Below, one piece after another: positions 1 to 12,359 of a stretch of DNA of 64,000 nt (position 1 is its first letter; each line of letters opens with the position of its first letter). This stretch comes from Artemia franciscana (Eukaryota; Arthropoda; Branchiopoda; Anostraca; Artemiidae), in contig NC_088873.1 of the NCBI RefSeq assembly GCF_032884065.1, forward strand, positions 34,359,600 to 34,423,599. Direction: 5' to 3'. The notes beneath the pieces are model-generated. The model was not told the origin of the DNA. It did not search any database and saw nothing but the letters and a program-made list of their open reading frames with translations. A program made the position numbers and the translations under genes.

Positions 1-79
1 TAAAAAAAAAGTCATGACACATTTCTTTGTCCATATTAATCTTTGCCATTGCTTCTTTAATCTAAATTAATTTATAAAA

Positions 80-700
80 AACAAGTTTTTCAACTGAATG
101 TAAGGAGCAACATTACGACTTAACACGGACAGAAATTATTACGTATATGAGGAGGGTCGTCCTCCCCTCAATACCTGGCTCTTTAAGCTAAAGTTTTTTC
201 GAACTTTAAGAGAGTTTATTATTCTAATTTAACAGCCTTTGTGATTCAGGAGTCCTGTTTGACACGATCACCCGTGGGGAGAAAGTAAAATGCAGAAGAA
301 ACCAATTAAACATGCATCCGGGATCTTTCTTCTCGCAAAAAATGCAAAATTCCACATTTTTGCACATAGGAGCTTGAAACCTCTACATTAGGGCTCTCTG
401 GTATGCTGAATCTGATCGTGTCATTTTCATTAAGGTCGCTTGACCTTTTGGGGATGCCTCCCCCCTTTTTCAAAAATTGGTTAAACTTTCTCAGGCTCTT
501 AACTTTTGATGAGTAACATTAAATTTGATGAATTTTACATATTTTGAATAAGCATCAAAATTCGATTCTTTTGATGGTTCCATTGTTATCAAAGCTCTGT
601 TTCTTAGAGTTTCGTTTACTATTGAGCCGTGTCACTCCTTACTTACAGTCAGTAATCATGAACTGTTTGATTACTAAAAAAAAAATCATACTGTCAATCA
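80..700. repeat. Rearranged family A repeat fragments
   Basis: Positions about 80-250 match, in + orientation, the tail half of the family A repeat (GAACAGAAATT-like arm followed by CTCTTT..GCTAAAG). Positions about 255-660 match its head half in - orientation (TGATCG/GATCACC block, the GCTTGAAAC block and the ACTATTGAGCC block). No coding potential is seen. This is a scrambled copy rather than a clean insertion. Confidence 0.55.
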
Positions 701-1060
701 AATTACCTTTCAAATGAGCATCTAATCACCACCCTACGACCATCTATTAAGCAGCTAGTGCTGAGGGGATAAAATATGAAAGAAACACCCGTGCTACTGG
801 CTAAAATTCGATTTCTTTCGAATTTTAGAATGTCAACTGTCAACTTTACTATTGAGCCGTGTCACTCCTTACTTACAGTCAGTAATCATAACTGTTTGAT
901 TACTAAAAATAAAAAAAATCGTACCGTCTATCAAATTACCTTTCAAATGAGTATCTAATCACCACCCTACGATCATCTATAAGCAGCTAGTGCTGAGGGG
1001 ATAGAATATGAAAGAAACACCGTTGCTATTGGCTAAAATTCGATTTTAGAATGTCAACCT
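615..1060. repeat. Tandem duplication, period 230 bp
   Basis: The stretch starting ACTATTGAGCCGTGTCACTC at 618 recurs at 848 with few changes, including the CACCACCCTACGA and GCAGCTAGTGCTGAGGGG blocks. The unit includes the head end of the family A repeat plus unrelated sequence. It lies just upstream of the first visible exon of the chitin-binding gene. Confidence 0.8.
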
Positions 1061-1245
1061 AGGAACTCCGTTATTGGATACTTATTTTTGTTACAACAGC
1101 TCATGGTTTCCACTTTACTTGTTCATGCAAGGTTTTCTATACAACATCTGAAGAACAAGAATATTCGCTTTATGCAAGGTGTTGCATTAATTTCGAAGCG
1201 CTATATTTCTTCTATCGTTTATTGATGATTTTGTTTATGCTTTAG

Positions 1246-1430
1246 GCGTAATATTTATTTGTATTCTACCTTCTGCTTCTTGTGAGCCGAAACGACCCCC
1301 TAATTACCATCATGAGAATATGCCTGACACTCCTTTTTCTTGCGAAGAGAAGGTAATCGGTGGCTATTATGCAGACATCGATGCCGAATGTCAAATGTTC
1401 CACGTCTGTGTACAAGTTGATGAAACTGAT
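1246..1430 (+). CDS. Chitin-binding protein, internal exon: signal peptide end and first half of CBM14 domain
   Basis: First visible coding exon of a secreted single-domain chitin-binding protein (CBM14/peritrophin-A, CPAP1-like), a type expected to act in cuticle or other extracellular chitin matrix. The acceptor TTTATGCTTTAG ends at 1245 and the donor GTAAGT starts at 1431. The frame enters with two bases of a split codon and exits in phase 0. It opens with a hydrophobic run VIFICILPSASC, which looks like the end of a signal peptide. It then carries cysteines 1-3 of the domain: FSC, 15 residues, C, 5 residues, C, with the aromatic segment GGYYADIDAECQMFHVC typical of the family. An upstream exon must supply the ATG; none could be assigned. 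The ~10.3-kb intron that follows splits the domain between cysteines 3 and 4. The spacing matches the family closely, so confidence is high for the domain and lower for the exact orthologue. Confidence 0.85.
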
Positions 1431-1516
1431 GTAAGTATTTTATTTTTTTGTCCTAAGGCAAGCTAAATCTCCAAATTGATCTGAGAAATTTCAACTGACT
1501 GAAGTTCGTAAGCAAC

Positions 1517-1632
<116 letters not shown>

Positions 1633-1689
1633 GTCTTCCACTTTCTTTCTTTTTCCTCACACCCTTCATACATCATTTATTATAATCCT

Positions 1690-3120
1690 GATTTGTATGT
1701 GATTTTCTGTACCCCTTTGTATAGGGCCAAGAGTTTAAAATGCATATCTGTAAAGCCGTTAGTTGGGAGAAGAGGATGAGGCTGTTTTTTTTTAATCCTC
1801 CTTAAGGCTAAAAGGGAACTTGAATCGTGTTTTTTCTGTCTTAGCTTATCCTTGTAGAAATGTTGACTCTTAGGACTCCCCAAAGAAAACTGGAGTGACA
1901 TCTCTGTTATAGTATTACGCAAATTAGATGAGGGCGATTTGAATGGAACAATGACGAAAGAACTGCACTTGCTAAATAACTAAAGTATATTAATAAACAT
2001 AAGCTAAAATTCTACATTATAAATTAATGCTTGAGAGGGTCATAACAGGAAGTGGTAAAAAAAAAGAACTGGGACTAAATCAAAGGAAGACGTTATCAAG
2101 TTTAGACCTAAGTTAGTTCCTAATTCCTGGGGAAAGTATGGTGATACTAAAGACATTAGGAAGGAAAAGGACCGGACACAGGGTTGGAAGCAAAAATTAA
2201 ACATATCTACAGAAGAAAATATGCAACCCATTTGGTATTTTTATTACTACTTTTAATGATGTGCCTTGTAGAAAAAAAAATCATAAAAGAAATATTAAGA
2301 ATAATTGGCAAAATCTTTTCTTCTTGCTAAACATTCACTGTCTCTTCTGATAACTATTAGAATGATTTTTAACATAAGCGTATATGAAAGGAGGTGATTG
2401 TCGCCAAGACGATTAAAAGGGAAGAGTCGAAAATTCCAACGACCTTGCAACACCTTCGACAAGCTGTTAACCGGACAAACCAGGGAGTTTAACCTTCAGC
2501 ACGTTGATAAGGACCGAAAACTCGTCTAATTTGGCCATCTATCGTTGTCAACGTTTTTAAACGTCATTTTCGCTGTTTTTAAAGTTGTTTGAAACCAAAA
2601 TGCAATCCCTAAAATAAGCTTGTGGTGATGACTCTGCAAATGAAAATTTAATTTTCTAAATCTGATATGGTTTTATATTTCATCACAATACCATGACCTT
2701 TTACTACATTTGGGAAGCAATGAGAAAATTGACCTTTTTTGAAGGTCAGTGATGATCTATAAAAATCCCTTCTATGAAGATTTTTTGACCGGAGGTTGAT
2801 CTCCATTAAATGTACTCAAAAAGCCACGCCCCGTCACGACACCAGTGCGAGCTTGGGTAGAAATATCTGTTGAGATTGTGACACGATCGTAACTTCTTTA
2901 AATTTATTAAGTCATGCATAAAGCATTTCCTTAAATTGTTTGTAAGGTTAGAAGTTTAAATTATCTGTGCATAATGGATTTTAAAACAGTTATTATAAAT
3001 CTGGTCAAGGTGAAAAGGGTATTGCCCCATAATTTCATAGCGCATTATTTATATAAGAATTTCCTAAACTAAGGATGCCACGTCCTTAAGCGGGCTAGAG
3101 GGTAGACTTTTTACATGAAG
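1690..3120. other. Intronic sequence, nothing recognised
   Basis: AT-rich sequence inside the first visible intron. Both strands were read; no coding motif, terminal repeat or RNA gene was seen. The short open frames lack any recognisable domain. Confidence 0.5.
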
Positions 3121-3125
3121 TTTTA

Positions 3126-3585
3126 TCAATATTATTCACAGATTAGCATCCCTGAAAAAAAAATAGCTTACAGAATTAGATTGGTCATGAGTCAGAAGTC
3201 AAGAACACATTTAGTGTGCTTAGAAGTCAGTATCGACGATGGGAAAAATAAACAAATTTAAATTTTAGTCATCTGTTGACCACCATCCTCGTCTCCTTCA
3301 ACGGAAGCCACAATCGCATGTAGTTCCGGGAAACTCCTCCTTACTGGCTCGGATCTCAATATTATTCACAGATTAGCATCCCCGAAAAAATATCTTACGG
3401 AATTAGATTAGTCATGAGTCAGAAGCCAGGAACACATTTGGTGTGCTTAGAAGTCGGTATCGACGACGGGAACAATAAATAAATTTCAATTTTAGTCATT
3501 CTGTTGACCAACATCCCCGTCTCCTTCAATGGAAGCCACAATCGCAAGTAGTTCCGGGAAATTGCTCCTTACTGGGTTGGAATTG
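3126..3585. repeat. Tandem duplication, period 230 bp
   Basis: TCAATATTATTCACAGATTA occurs at 3126 and again at 3356. The two units stay aligned through GTCATGAGTCAGAAG, AGTATCGACGA and GTAGTTCCGGGAAA. No coding content. The 230-bp period equals that of the 615-1060 duplication, but the sequence is different. Confidence 0.85.
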
Positions 3586-4074
3586 AGTTCTGGCTTGGGA
3601 TTTGAGTTCGCACTACTGTGTTTTCTTTCTTTTTTTAACGTAAAATGTTACGTAATGTTTTTAACGTAAATGTTTTTGTGCATAACGTAAAAAACGTTCA
3701 TGCACAGCAGATGCAACAAGCAATTCAGAATCTTTTGTATAAAATAACATTACTCTATCTATTAAAAAGTTCTTCTCTGTAAGAAATTGTGCGGAAAATG
3801 AATTTATTTGACAGTCTCCTTAAGATACGAAGTATTTAATCACGCTTTTTATTTTACTTTTCTGACGATTTTATTGCTTTGTTCTTATTCATCAGATAAA
3901 TTTACTATATTTGGTTTCTATGAATATACCTTAACATATATTTTTTTATGAATAAAATAGAAATTGTTTATAATATTTGCCAATTGTTTTGTTTCAGCAG
4001 TACTGTTTTAATGTTTAGTCATTAAAATCCTCGTCTTAATTTGAAAATAAAATTTTGTACTTTAACTTTACCCC

Positions 4075-4190
4075 TCTCTTCCCTCCTAAAGAAAAGGGAA
4101 ACAAACAAACACAAAGTAGAAACAATAGGGAAAATCTTTTAAAGACAGTGGAAATCAATTCAGTGGATATTTCGGCCTATATCCAATAAA
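4075..4190 (-). repeat. Penelope-like element terminal (pLTR-like) fragment
   Basis: Read on the - strand, this matches the terminal segment of the Penelope copies at 33.4 and 36.2 kb: a GGCCGAAATAT block, then CACTGTCTT, then CCTATTGTT. It is the inverted counterpart of the fragment at 5865-6130. The foldback element and the CR1-like element lie between the two. Confidence 0.6.
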
Positions 4191-4474
4191 AAAAAACAAG
4201 TTTTTTTTAACTGAAAGTAAGGAGCGACATTAAAACTCAAAACGAACAGAAATTACTTCGTATATGAAAGGGGCTGCTTCCTCATCAACGCCCAGCTCGT
4301 TACGCTAAACTTTGACTCTTTCTCTCAACTCTTCTTTTTAAAACAGTAAAAAAACTTTAGCGTAAAGAGCGGGGAGTTGATGAGGAAGCAGCCCCTTTCA
4401 TATACGAGGTAATTTCTGTTCGTTTTAAGTTTTAATGTCGCTCCTTACTTTCAGTTAAAAAAACTTGTTTTTTT
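4188..4474. repeat. Foldback (palindromic) element
   Basis: A nearly perfect ~140-bp inverted repeat. The left arm reads AACTGAAAGTAAGGAGCGAC, then GAACAGAAATTAC, then GCTCTTTACGCTAAAG-like sequence. The right arm is its reverse complement, with the centre near 4330. Further copies are at 23.5, 25.7 and 29.25 kb. It has no protein content, so it is a MITE/foldback-type element if mobile. Confidence 0.9.
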
Positions 4475-4862
4475 ACTTAATTCCTGAACGTTTTTGAATC
4501 AATGCATGTTTTAATTTTGGCTCTCTGTAGAGGAATAGTTCAAGTTCAAGTTCTATTTATTTTCATAAAATAACAATAACAAAAATAATATCCCAAAGGG
4601 CTCAATGGCCCGTTATTTGGGAAACGGCATACAATAAATAAAGAATCATAAAAACTTGTCATAAACATACTAAACAACGTCTAAATATAAATATGTAAGG
4701 AAAAGAAATCAACTCACCGGCAGTCCCCACGAAACAGCGACCCTCACATCACCCGATAATAAAATACAAATTAAAATTCACGCGTCATCGAGGATACAAC
4801 ACCAACAAAACAACAACCCAAAAAAAGGAAAAAAAAAATAATAAATAAACCATAGGAAACAT

Positions 4863-5264
4863 TTAATAAGAAGCCTTTAATAAGAAACTTTTCATCTGTC
4901 TCTTAAAGGAGCCAAGTGTTCGTGACTGCCGGATCTCAGCGGGAACCAAGTTCCAAGCATGTCCCACAGTCACAGCCAGGCCGAAGTCTGAACGAACCGA
5001 GGGACTAGCTGGAATCATCACATCCTCCCGGTTACGAACGAAATATAAATTTACTTCCCCTACTAGTTTAAGCAGTCCCGAAAAACAACATGGGAGATCT
5101 CTCTGGAAATATTGATATGCCAACGAAGATAGAGATAAAACATAAATATCTTTAATTTTGAGGAGGTCAAGAGGAATGTGTGTAGCCGACTGGAAAATTC
5201 TTGCCGCTTTCTCATAAAGATTGTGAATAGGAGCAAGTACCGAGGGAAATGTGGACATCCACAC
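4863..5264 (-). pseudogene. CR1-like ORF2 C-terminal fragment
   Basis: 133 codons ending in a stop. The product shows the post-RT C-terminal pattern of CR1/Jockey elements: SVWMSTFPSVLAPI, LYEKAARIFQSA, PLDLLKIKDIY, a tyrosine-rich LAYQYFQRDLP, GHAWNLVPAEIRQS and a terminal LGSFKRQMKSFLL. It continues from the RT fragment at 5442-5798 through a frameshifted bridge near 5270-5400 that reads FLGVLLDENLSFKWHV in another frame. No endonuclease domain remains. Confidence 0.75.
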
Positions 5265-5441
5265 AGACGAACATTAACATATATAAGGGTAAATCAGAGA
5301 AAAGTATAAAAGACGGAGGATAGGGAAAGGGAATAAACGCTTTAATTTTCGGATGATCCCAAGTCCACGGGAAATTTTCACTATTATTATTTGAACATGC
5401 CACTTAAATGATAAATTTTCATCCAAAAGAACTCCCAGGAA

Positions 5442-5798
5442 TCACACATATCGATCCGGGGGACGACTTATGGAGCCTCTTGGTGTATGAAGCTCAGTAA
5501 TTGTGGGGCAGCTCACACCTTCACGAGAAAAAATAAGAAGGTAGGATTTTTTTACATTTAAAGTTAGTTGATTTATGTCAAACCAAAAGAGTATTTTCTC
5601 AGTCATTGCTTGAAGATTTAGAATAAGAGATGATTCATCCGGAGCTGCAGCACCTAAAGTAGTGTCATCTGCAAATGCTATTAATTCTTCTTGACTATTA
5701 GGTGTGAACACCAACGTACTCTGAGAGTAAGAATTGTGACACAATCCACAGCAAACAATGTTAATTGGGGTGTTAAAAAGTCGGTAGAGATCGTTCAC
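5442..5798 (-). pseudogene. CR1-like reverse transcriptase fragment with FADD box
   Basis: The frame contains LIAFADDTTLGAA, the RT motif C with both catalytic aspartates, followed by NLQAMTEKILFWFDINQLTLNVKKSYLLIF, cited here in part because WF...LTLN.KK is the usual stretch after FADD in CR1/Jockey RTs. Upstream RT motifs are missing because the element is 5'-truncated. Confidence 0.78.
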
Positions 5799-5864
5799 AT
5801 ATGTGAGGAAGAGGAAAAAAAAGAAAAAAAAAGGAAGACAGAAGGAGAAAAGGAAGACTGTCTT

Positions 5865-6130
5865 CCTATAAGATGGCCCTTGGATATAGGTCCGAAATAT
5901 TCTCTGAATTGATTTCTTCTGTCTTGAAAAGATTTTCCCTATTGTTCCTATTTTGTGTTTGTTTGTTGTGGAAAGGCAGTGTGGTCTTCGTCGCTATTTT
6001 CGAAAAGGGAAACAATTGACACTGGAATGTAGATCTATTATTTACAACAAGTTTTAAAAGCAGATTGTGTCGGGTTCTATTAGATTTACGCTAATAACCT
6101 GTTTTTATATTTTAGATCATTTTCTTCTAT
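5865..6130 (+). repeat. Penelope-like element 5' terminal fragment
   Basis: Contains GGCCCTTGGATATAGG and CCGAAATATTC, then CCCTATTGTTC, then the start of the N-terminal coding region (residues VERQCGLRRYF), which matches the N-terminus of the Penelope copy at 36.2 kb. Only the 5' end is present. It is oriented opposite to the fragment at 4075-4190. Confidence 0.65.
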
Positions 6131-7499
6131 CCGATAAAAAACCTTGTTTGTTTTGAGAAACTTCTAAAAAATATACTTTTTACAAGCTCTCTAAGTTATT
6201 TATTCACATTTTTTATTTTTACTTTGCGTTTTTGGAAGTTTGGTTCGCACTTTATTATTTATATTCCTTAGGTAAATTTACTATATTTGATTTCTACGTA
6301 TATATCTTGATATATTAATTTAAAAAGTAAATTAGCAATTGCCAGTAATCTGTACCAATTTCTTACTTCATAATTACTGTTGTAATGTTTTACAGATTAA
6401 CACTTTTGTCCTAAGTGCAAAATGAAAGTCAACCTAGACTGCCCCCCCCCATGATTCCTAAATTTTTTTTTCAAAATTTTGTATTTTTTTTCACCTGAAG
6501 GAAGCTTAAAAGACCCTTAACTTGGTATCTCTTATCGGGCGTCCTCTAAGCATATTTTATACTAATGAAAAATATAGTCTGAAAAAAATATGGCCTTATA
6601 TACAATGTACGACGTAATCGCAGCGCTATCATGTATTTTTTTTTTTTTTTTTTTGCTTTTTTATAAATGAATATGAACGTAATATCAGTCACATGAACAA
6701 TGCTTTTTTTCAAAATTAAGCCTCTAAAGTATTATCAGCTTAAGGGTGCACGTCCTCCCCATGACCCACTAAAATATTGTCATGCCCCACCGGAGGGGCC
6801 TGCGCCTCACGTTGGAAATCAAGGGTCTAGACTCACGCTAACTAACCAGTTTATAGTTTTTATTTCAATTTTGATCACAATCTTGAATTTTTCTTCCACA
6901 TAATAATAATAATCGCTTGTTGTAAAACTGAATCCAAATGTTAGTAATAATAAAAATCAACGTAATAAAAAAAAAATCTCAATGAAAATATAGCGCTTCA
7001 TTTGCCTTGAAGCGCCTTTAAACTCCAAATTAAAATTGCAATCAATTGCGGTGGATCGTAAAAGTAAATTTAGTTCCTGTCACGACCTAGGTGTGAACTT
7101 GACCTTGCTCATATTTATGTAACTGTGTGAATAATCATCAACAAATCCCAAATTATTAGCAATTTTTATACCTTTGTGGTTTCACAAAAGAGTGCGTTAA
7201 ACCACAAAAATTTACAAAGTTAGTGGTAATTGCAAAATCAGAGGAAGATCAATATTTATACCTACATTTTATTCGCAAGATTCCCTACGAAAGTTATCTT
7301 TAGATCACGGCCCAGTCTGGCCCGTGATTAACTTAGGTTTCTTTGTGGAAATCTGCACAAACTTAAACTTCACCCATGCCAGGAGGCGGTTAATGGATAA
7401 GTCCCACTCACTTGGATCCACAACTTGTCGAATTTTATATGTATTGTAAGTAATACATATATTTTATATTTTATTGTAAGTAATATATTTTATATTTTA
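6131..7499. other. Intronic sequence, nothing recognised
   Basis: AT-rich intron sequence with homopolymer runs (for example T18 near 6640) and a short TATATTTTATTG duplication near 7460-7500. No coding or element signature was found. Confidence 0.45.
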
Positions 7500-8832
7500 T
7501 TGTAAGTAAGGAGCGACCCGGCTAAACAGTAACCGGAACTTTAAAACGGAATTTTAATAACAATAGATACATAAAAAGAATCAGATTTTTATGTTGAATT
7601 CAAATATATAAATTTCATCAAGTTTAGTCTTACCCATCAAAAGCTATCTGTCTGAGAATATTTTCCTTATTTTCGAAGAGAGAGAAAAACACCCCCTAAA
7701 GGTAGTATAGTCTTAATGCAAAATCACATGTCAGATTCAGCGTATCAGAGAACCCTAATGTAAAGGTTTCAAGCTCCTATCTGCAAAAATTTGAATTTTT
7801 TTTGCCAGATGAAAGATTTTGTTTATTTGTTGTTGTTTTTTTTTTCAAGGGTGATCATATCGACCCAGTAATCATAAAGCATTAAGAGATGGCTCATTCA
7901 ACTAAAAATTAAAATTTATAGTGCTCTTTTTAAGTGACGAAAATTGGAGGGGAACTAGGCTCCCTCCGAAACTCATTTTGCACAAAATCACCTGATCAAA
8001 ATTTTGAGATAGCCATTTTGTTGAACATAGTCGATAAATCTAAGTACTTTATCTTTGAGGGCGACTTAACCCCCCCCCCCCCCCACAGTACCCGGGGGAA
8101 GGTCTGCAAGTTGTGAACTTTGCCCTTTGTTTACACGTAGTATTGGATATTGGGAAGTATACAGATGGTTTCTGGGGGGAGGATATTTTCTATGGGAGGT
8201 CGGGGGGAGAAGGTTACGTGAGAGGATCTTCCATTGAGGAATTTTTCAGGGGGGAGGGAATTTTTCATGAGGGGAGTGACGGATTCCACAGCATAAAAAA
8301 AAATTATCAGAAATTTAATTTAAAATGTTCCACTGAAAGTAAAGATCAACATTAAAACTTAATGACCAGAAATTATTATTTATAAGAGGTTTAGCCCCCT
8401 CGTCAGTTCAGTACCTTGCTCTTTATGCTATTTTTTTTAGTAATTTCATAAGAGCTGTTTAGTCTAATTAAGCCCTTTGTGACTCAATGTGACTCTTCTT
8501 GAGGAATTGGAACAAAATTCGAACTTTAGCGCAAAGAGCGAGGTATTGACGAGGGGCGAACCCCCTCATATACATAATGACAATATACGAATATAGAAAT
8601 TCGTTTCTAAAGTTAAATCGTAAGTTACGCATATTTATTACTAATGAAAATGTTCGTAAACAAAACTAAATGTTCCAGTGCTCTTTTAAAGTAACGAAGC
8701 AAATTGGAGGGCAACTAGGCCTTCTCCCCCGCTCCTTTATTCTCAAATTCGTTCCATTAAAATTTTGAGAAAGCCATTCAGCCAAAACAAAGTAAATTGA
8801 ATATGCAAATGTTGTTTTAATTATTCATATAA
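7500..8832 (+). repeat. Family A repeat copy, + strand, head truncated
   Basis: Starts at GTAAGGAGCGACCCGGCTAA (hairpin head missing) and follows the family A order: ACCCATCAAAAG block, GATCATATCGACCCAG, GGGGAACTAGGCTCCCTC, TTTGAGGGCGACTTA, GGGGGAGG-rich block, then the ACTGAAAGTAAAGATCAACA tail. It sits opposite the - strand copy at 9063-10398. No conserved ORF. Confidence 0.8.
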
Positions 8833-9062
8833 GTAGCATGACCATATGCACTCCCATGGTAAATTGAAATACAGTTGAAATATGAGTTTTCTATTTCATT
8901 GGAATTTTTGTATGAAAGGTTCATCTCTGATAGAAAACTAACACTTTTGAAACAGAATTACAATAATGAACAAGCGATCTCAAGATAATGCTTTATATGT
9001 AAGTAATTTCGAATTCATGATCAATTTCTAATATATACTGCATTACCTTATAATACACCCTT

Positions 9063-10398
9063 TAAGGAATTTGATGTTGGCTCTCCGCAGAGGAATAATT
9101 AAAACAAAATTTGCATATTTTTTTTGGCTAAATGGCTTTCTCATAGTTTTGATCGGACGACTTTATCAAAAAAGAGGTGTTGGAGGAGGCCTAGTTGCCC
9201 TCCAGTTTTTGGTTACTTAAAAAGGCAACTAGAACTTTTTATTTTTTACGAACGTTTTATTAGTAATAAATATACGTAACTTACGAATTAACTTACGTAA
9301 CAAGCTTCCATATTTGTATATTTTTATTACGTTTAGAGGGGGTTTGCCCCCTCGTCAATACCTTGCTTTTTACATTAAAGCTTGAATTTTGTCTCAATTC
9401 TTTAAGATTCACCTCTGAATCACAAAGGTCGTACTAAAAATACTTTAGTGTAAAGAACGAGGTATTGTGGAGGAGATGAACCCCCTTTTTTACCTAATAA
9501 TTTATGTTCTTTTTAAGTTTTAATGCTGCTCTTTACTTCCAGATAAAATCTTTTTTATTTATTTTCTCATTGTTTTTTTTTTAATAATCTTAGAAAATCC
9601 TGCAGCCCCTTCAAGGAAATTCTCTTCCCCCATGATAAATTCCTCCATGGAAATATTCTACCACGAAACCCCCTCCCCCATCCAAATCCCCCCGTTCACA
9701 AAAAAGCCCCCTGAAAACGTCCGCACACTTCCCAATAACCCTTACTATATGTAAACAATGGTGAAAGTTTGTAACTTGCAGCCCCTTCCCGGGGACTGTG
9801 GGGGATTAATTCATCCCGAAAGACATAGTTATTAGGTTTTTCGACTATGCTGAACAAAACTGTTATCTCAAAATTTTGATCCGGTTACTTTGAGAAAAAA
9901 TGATCGTGGGAGGGGGCCAAGGTGCCCTCCAATTTTTTGTTCACTTAAAAATGGCACTAAAACTTTTAATTTCCGTTAGAATGAGCTCTCTCACAACATT
10001 GTAAGATCACTGGATCGATACGATCGCCCCTGGGGAGAAAAAAATAAACACACATCCGTGATCTGTCTTCTGGCAAAAAATCCAAAGTTCAAAATATTTG
10101 CAGATAGGAGCTTGAAACTTCTGCATTAGGGTTCTTTGATACGCTGAATTTGATGGTTTTCGAAGATTCAATGACTTTTAGGGGGCGTTTTCCCCTATTT
10201 TCTAAAATAAGGCAAATTTATCAGGTTCGTAACTTTTGGTGTACAAGACTAAACTTGATGAAACTTATATATTTAAAATCAGCATAAAAATGCAATTCTT
10301 TTGGTGTAACTACTGGTATTGAACTTGCATTTTTACAGTTTTGGTTACTATTGAGCCGGGTCGCTCCTTACTACAGTTTGTTACCACGAGCTGTTTGA
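9063..10398 (-). repeat. Family A repeat copy, - strand, with hairpin head
   Basis: On the - strand it begins TCAAACAGCTCGTGGTAACA next to a host A (10399) and ends near TTGGCTCTCCGCAGAGG. All internal blocks of the family are present in order. Together with the + copy at 7500-8832 it forms a 1.3-kb inverted pair separated by ~230 bp. Confidence 0.85.
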
Positions 10399-10399
10399 T

Positions 10400-11763
10400 T
10401 AGTCTTTGTAACACTATCGTAAATTTCCATTTGGCACCAAAAAACACTTTTTGGTGCAATATCTAGAATTAAAAGGTGGAGAAGTGTAAAAGCCTACCAT
10501 TATATTGTGGAAAATATTTAATTAGAGGTTTACACCTCCCCTTTTTGTGGAATTTCCTTCCAGCCCCTCATAAGGGAAAACTAAAATATACGCTCAAAAA
10601 AATCTGCCAAAAGAAAAAAAAATATTCACTCTGGTTTTGGAATCACAACTGTTATTTATGTTTATGTTAACAGTAGGCTAAAAGTTAATTACGAAAATAT
10701 TTTCCTTTTTAAATATAAGCCACTAAATTCAAACCTTGGTTGGTTAAGTTACTGTACTGAGAAACTTAAATTAAACTCTAGTTGCTTGTCACGAGGATCG
10801 CTCTTTGTTTCCAGTGCTTAACCAGCTTTGATCTGCAATTAAATACACATGTTTTTTGTTTGGCCTAAGTTTGGCCTCCTGTTAGGCTTAAGACTTGCAT
10901 GCGTATTATTGTGTCTGAATTCAAGTATACAATTAGCTTGCATCATAAATAAAGTGATTATAAACTGTTTATCAGACTTTTGCTTCATTCTGAAGGTTAG
11001 AGAATCATAATTTTGTTTGAGCTCTGTTTATTATGTTTTGTAAGTGTAGCAAAAATCTGGCTTTCAAAGGTTACTTTTGTAAGTTCAAAACGCTTTACCC
11101 TTTTCAGTTTAACCCTTACAGTGGTATGTAAAAACTACAACAAAGGTTTTTTCAAGCTTCTGGAATCCACAAAAATTATTTTTGACGAAGCTCTAAATTT
11201 TAAATAATTTTGCAACCAACAAAACGTGAGACAAAAAAAAGAAGAAATCTAAGGATCTTGGGAACCTTTAAAACGAAGAAATAAAAAAGAAACCGGAACG
11301 GGAAAAATATCAGAATGTCTTCATTTCAAACTGAAGTTGTCTATAGTGGACAAAATCATTAAATTTAAAGAATTATAATATGTTAAAATAAATTCTAAAA
11401 ATAATGAGCCTAACTTTTAAATTTGGGCAAAAACTGAGAAAGAGTTCCTTCCCATACTCAATTGTATTTATTTATTTTAAAAATATATTTCTGCTCGATT
11501 TGGATTTCAAATTAGGACTGTTGTAAACTGAAATTCCAGCTTCGCATGTCAAGTTCGTCCTTTTCTGAGTCAGATTATTCTTATTAATCTTTATATTAAC
11601 ACATACTAAGATTACTCTGCTCTGTTGTTCATATGAATTTATATATATTGCAATGAATAATGCATGCCTCTCATCATATGGGGTTTTCGAATAACTACTA
11701 TTTTTATAAAATAACATAACTATACTGTATAATATACATATAGCAATTCGTCTGAAATTTCAG
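10400..11763. other. Intronic sequence, nothing recognised
   Basis: AT-rich intron end. The only functional signal seen is the acceptor TGAAATTTCAG just before 11764. Short open frames here have no family resemblance. Confidence 0.5.
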
Positions 11764-12009
11764 ATACGCGACTTCAAATTCATGTGTCCCAATGACACTG
11801 TATTTGATCAGGAGAACTTCATTTGTGCCAATTGGTTTGATGTTGACTGCAGTCTCTCAGTTAAATGGTATCCTAAGCTGAAAAGTTCATTGGCCTCAAA
11901 TAGTATAGGTGGCCTCACTGAATCACCGTATGAAAACCAAAGAAGGGCTCAACAAAAGCAGAAGCAACAGTTACAGGAAATTTATGATGAACAATCAGGA
12001 AGGCTGAAG
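11764..12009 (+). CDS. Chitin-binding protein, internal exon: second half of CBM14 domain and start of coiled coil
   Basis: 82 codons, phase 0 at both ends, bounded by the acceptor TGAAATTTCAG and the donor GTATGA. It completes the CBM14 domain begun at 1246-1430: FMC, 12 residues, C, 7 residues, C, with the family-typical CPNDTVFDQENFIC and NWFDVDC. Across the intron the cysteine spacing is 15-5-14-12-7, which fits peritrophin-A well. After the domain the product becomes glutamine- and lysine-rich (RRAQQKQKQQLQEIYDEQ), the start of a predicted coiled coil that continues in the next exon. The matching phases and shared coiled-coil composition are the evidence that these exons belong together. 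Confidence 0.85.
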
Positions 12010-12242
12010 GTATGAAGCAGCAAATAAAATCGGTGTCCAAAACAAAATGTAGTAAAATACTGATGAACCATGTATAAGTCGTTTGAGAAAAGAAGCAGCA
12101 GGAAAAAATAAAAAAATTAAGAATAGTAGTTTCAGAGAATGCGTGGGCAGTATAATGACTAAAGCATGCGAATCGAATTGTGTTTTGCTCCATCCATATA
12201 AGAATGAAGGAAGGTTGAAAATCTAACCTCCACCCCACCCCC

Positions 12243-12274
12243 CCACACACACATATATATATATATATGTATGT

Positions 12275-12355
<81 letters not shown>
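12243..12355. repeat. (CA)/(TA)n microsatellite
   Basis: CACACACATATATA passing into a long TA run with TATGTATGTATACATACATACA interruptions. It lies in the ~3.2-kb intron between two exons of the chitin-binding gene. Confidence 0.95.
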
Positions 12356-12356
<1 letters not shown>

Positions 12357-12359
12357 TTG

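Larger units (their letters stand above)
4537..5800 (-). mobile_element. CR1/Jockey-like non-LTR retrotransposon, 5'-truncated
   Basis: A - strand element carrying the RT active-site region and C-terminus, a 3' UTR with a GGGCTCAATGGCCC-type segment, and a 3' tail of short GAACTT repeats (4537-4556). That tail style is typical of the CR1/L2 group. It lies in the large intron, antisense to the chitin-binding gene, inside sequence resembling the family A tail (GGCTCTCTGTAGAGGAAT at its 3' edge). Coding is split over frames, so the copy is dead. Clade placement is by motif style only. Confidence 0.75.

Noticed and set aside
1104..1132. Candidate first exon of the chitin-binding gene (ATG GTT TCC ACT TTA CTT)
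   Set aside because: The following GTTTTC is a poor donor and the phase does not match the exon at 1246; the intron would also be very short.
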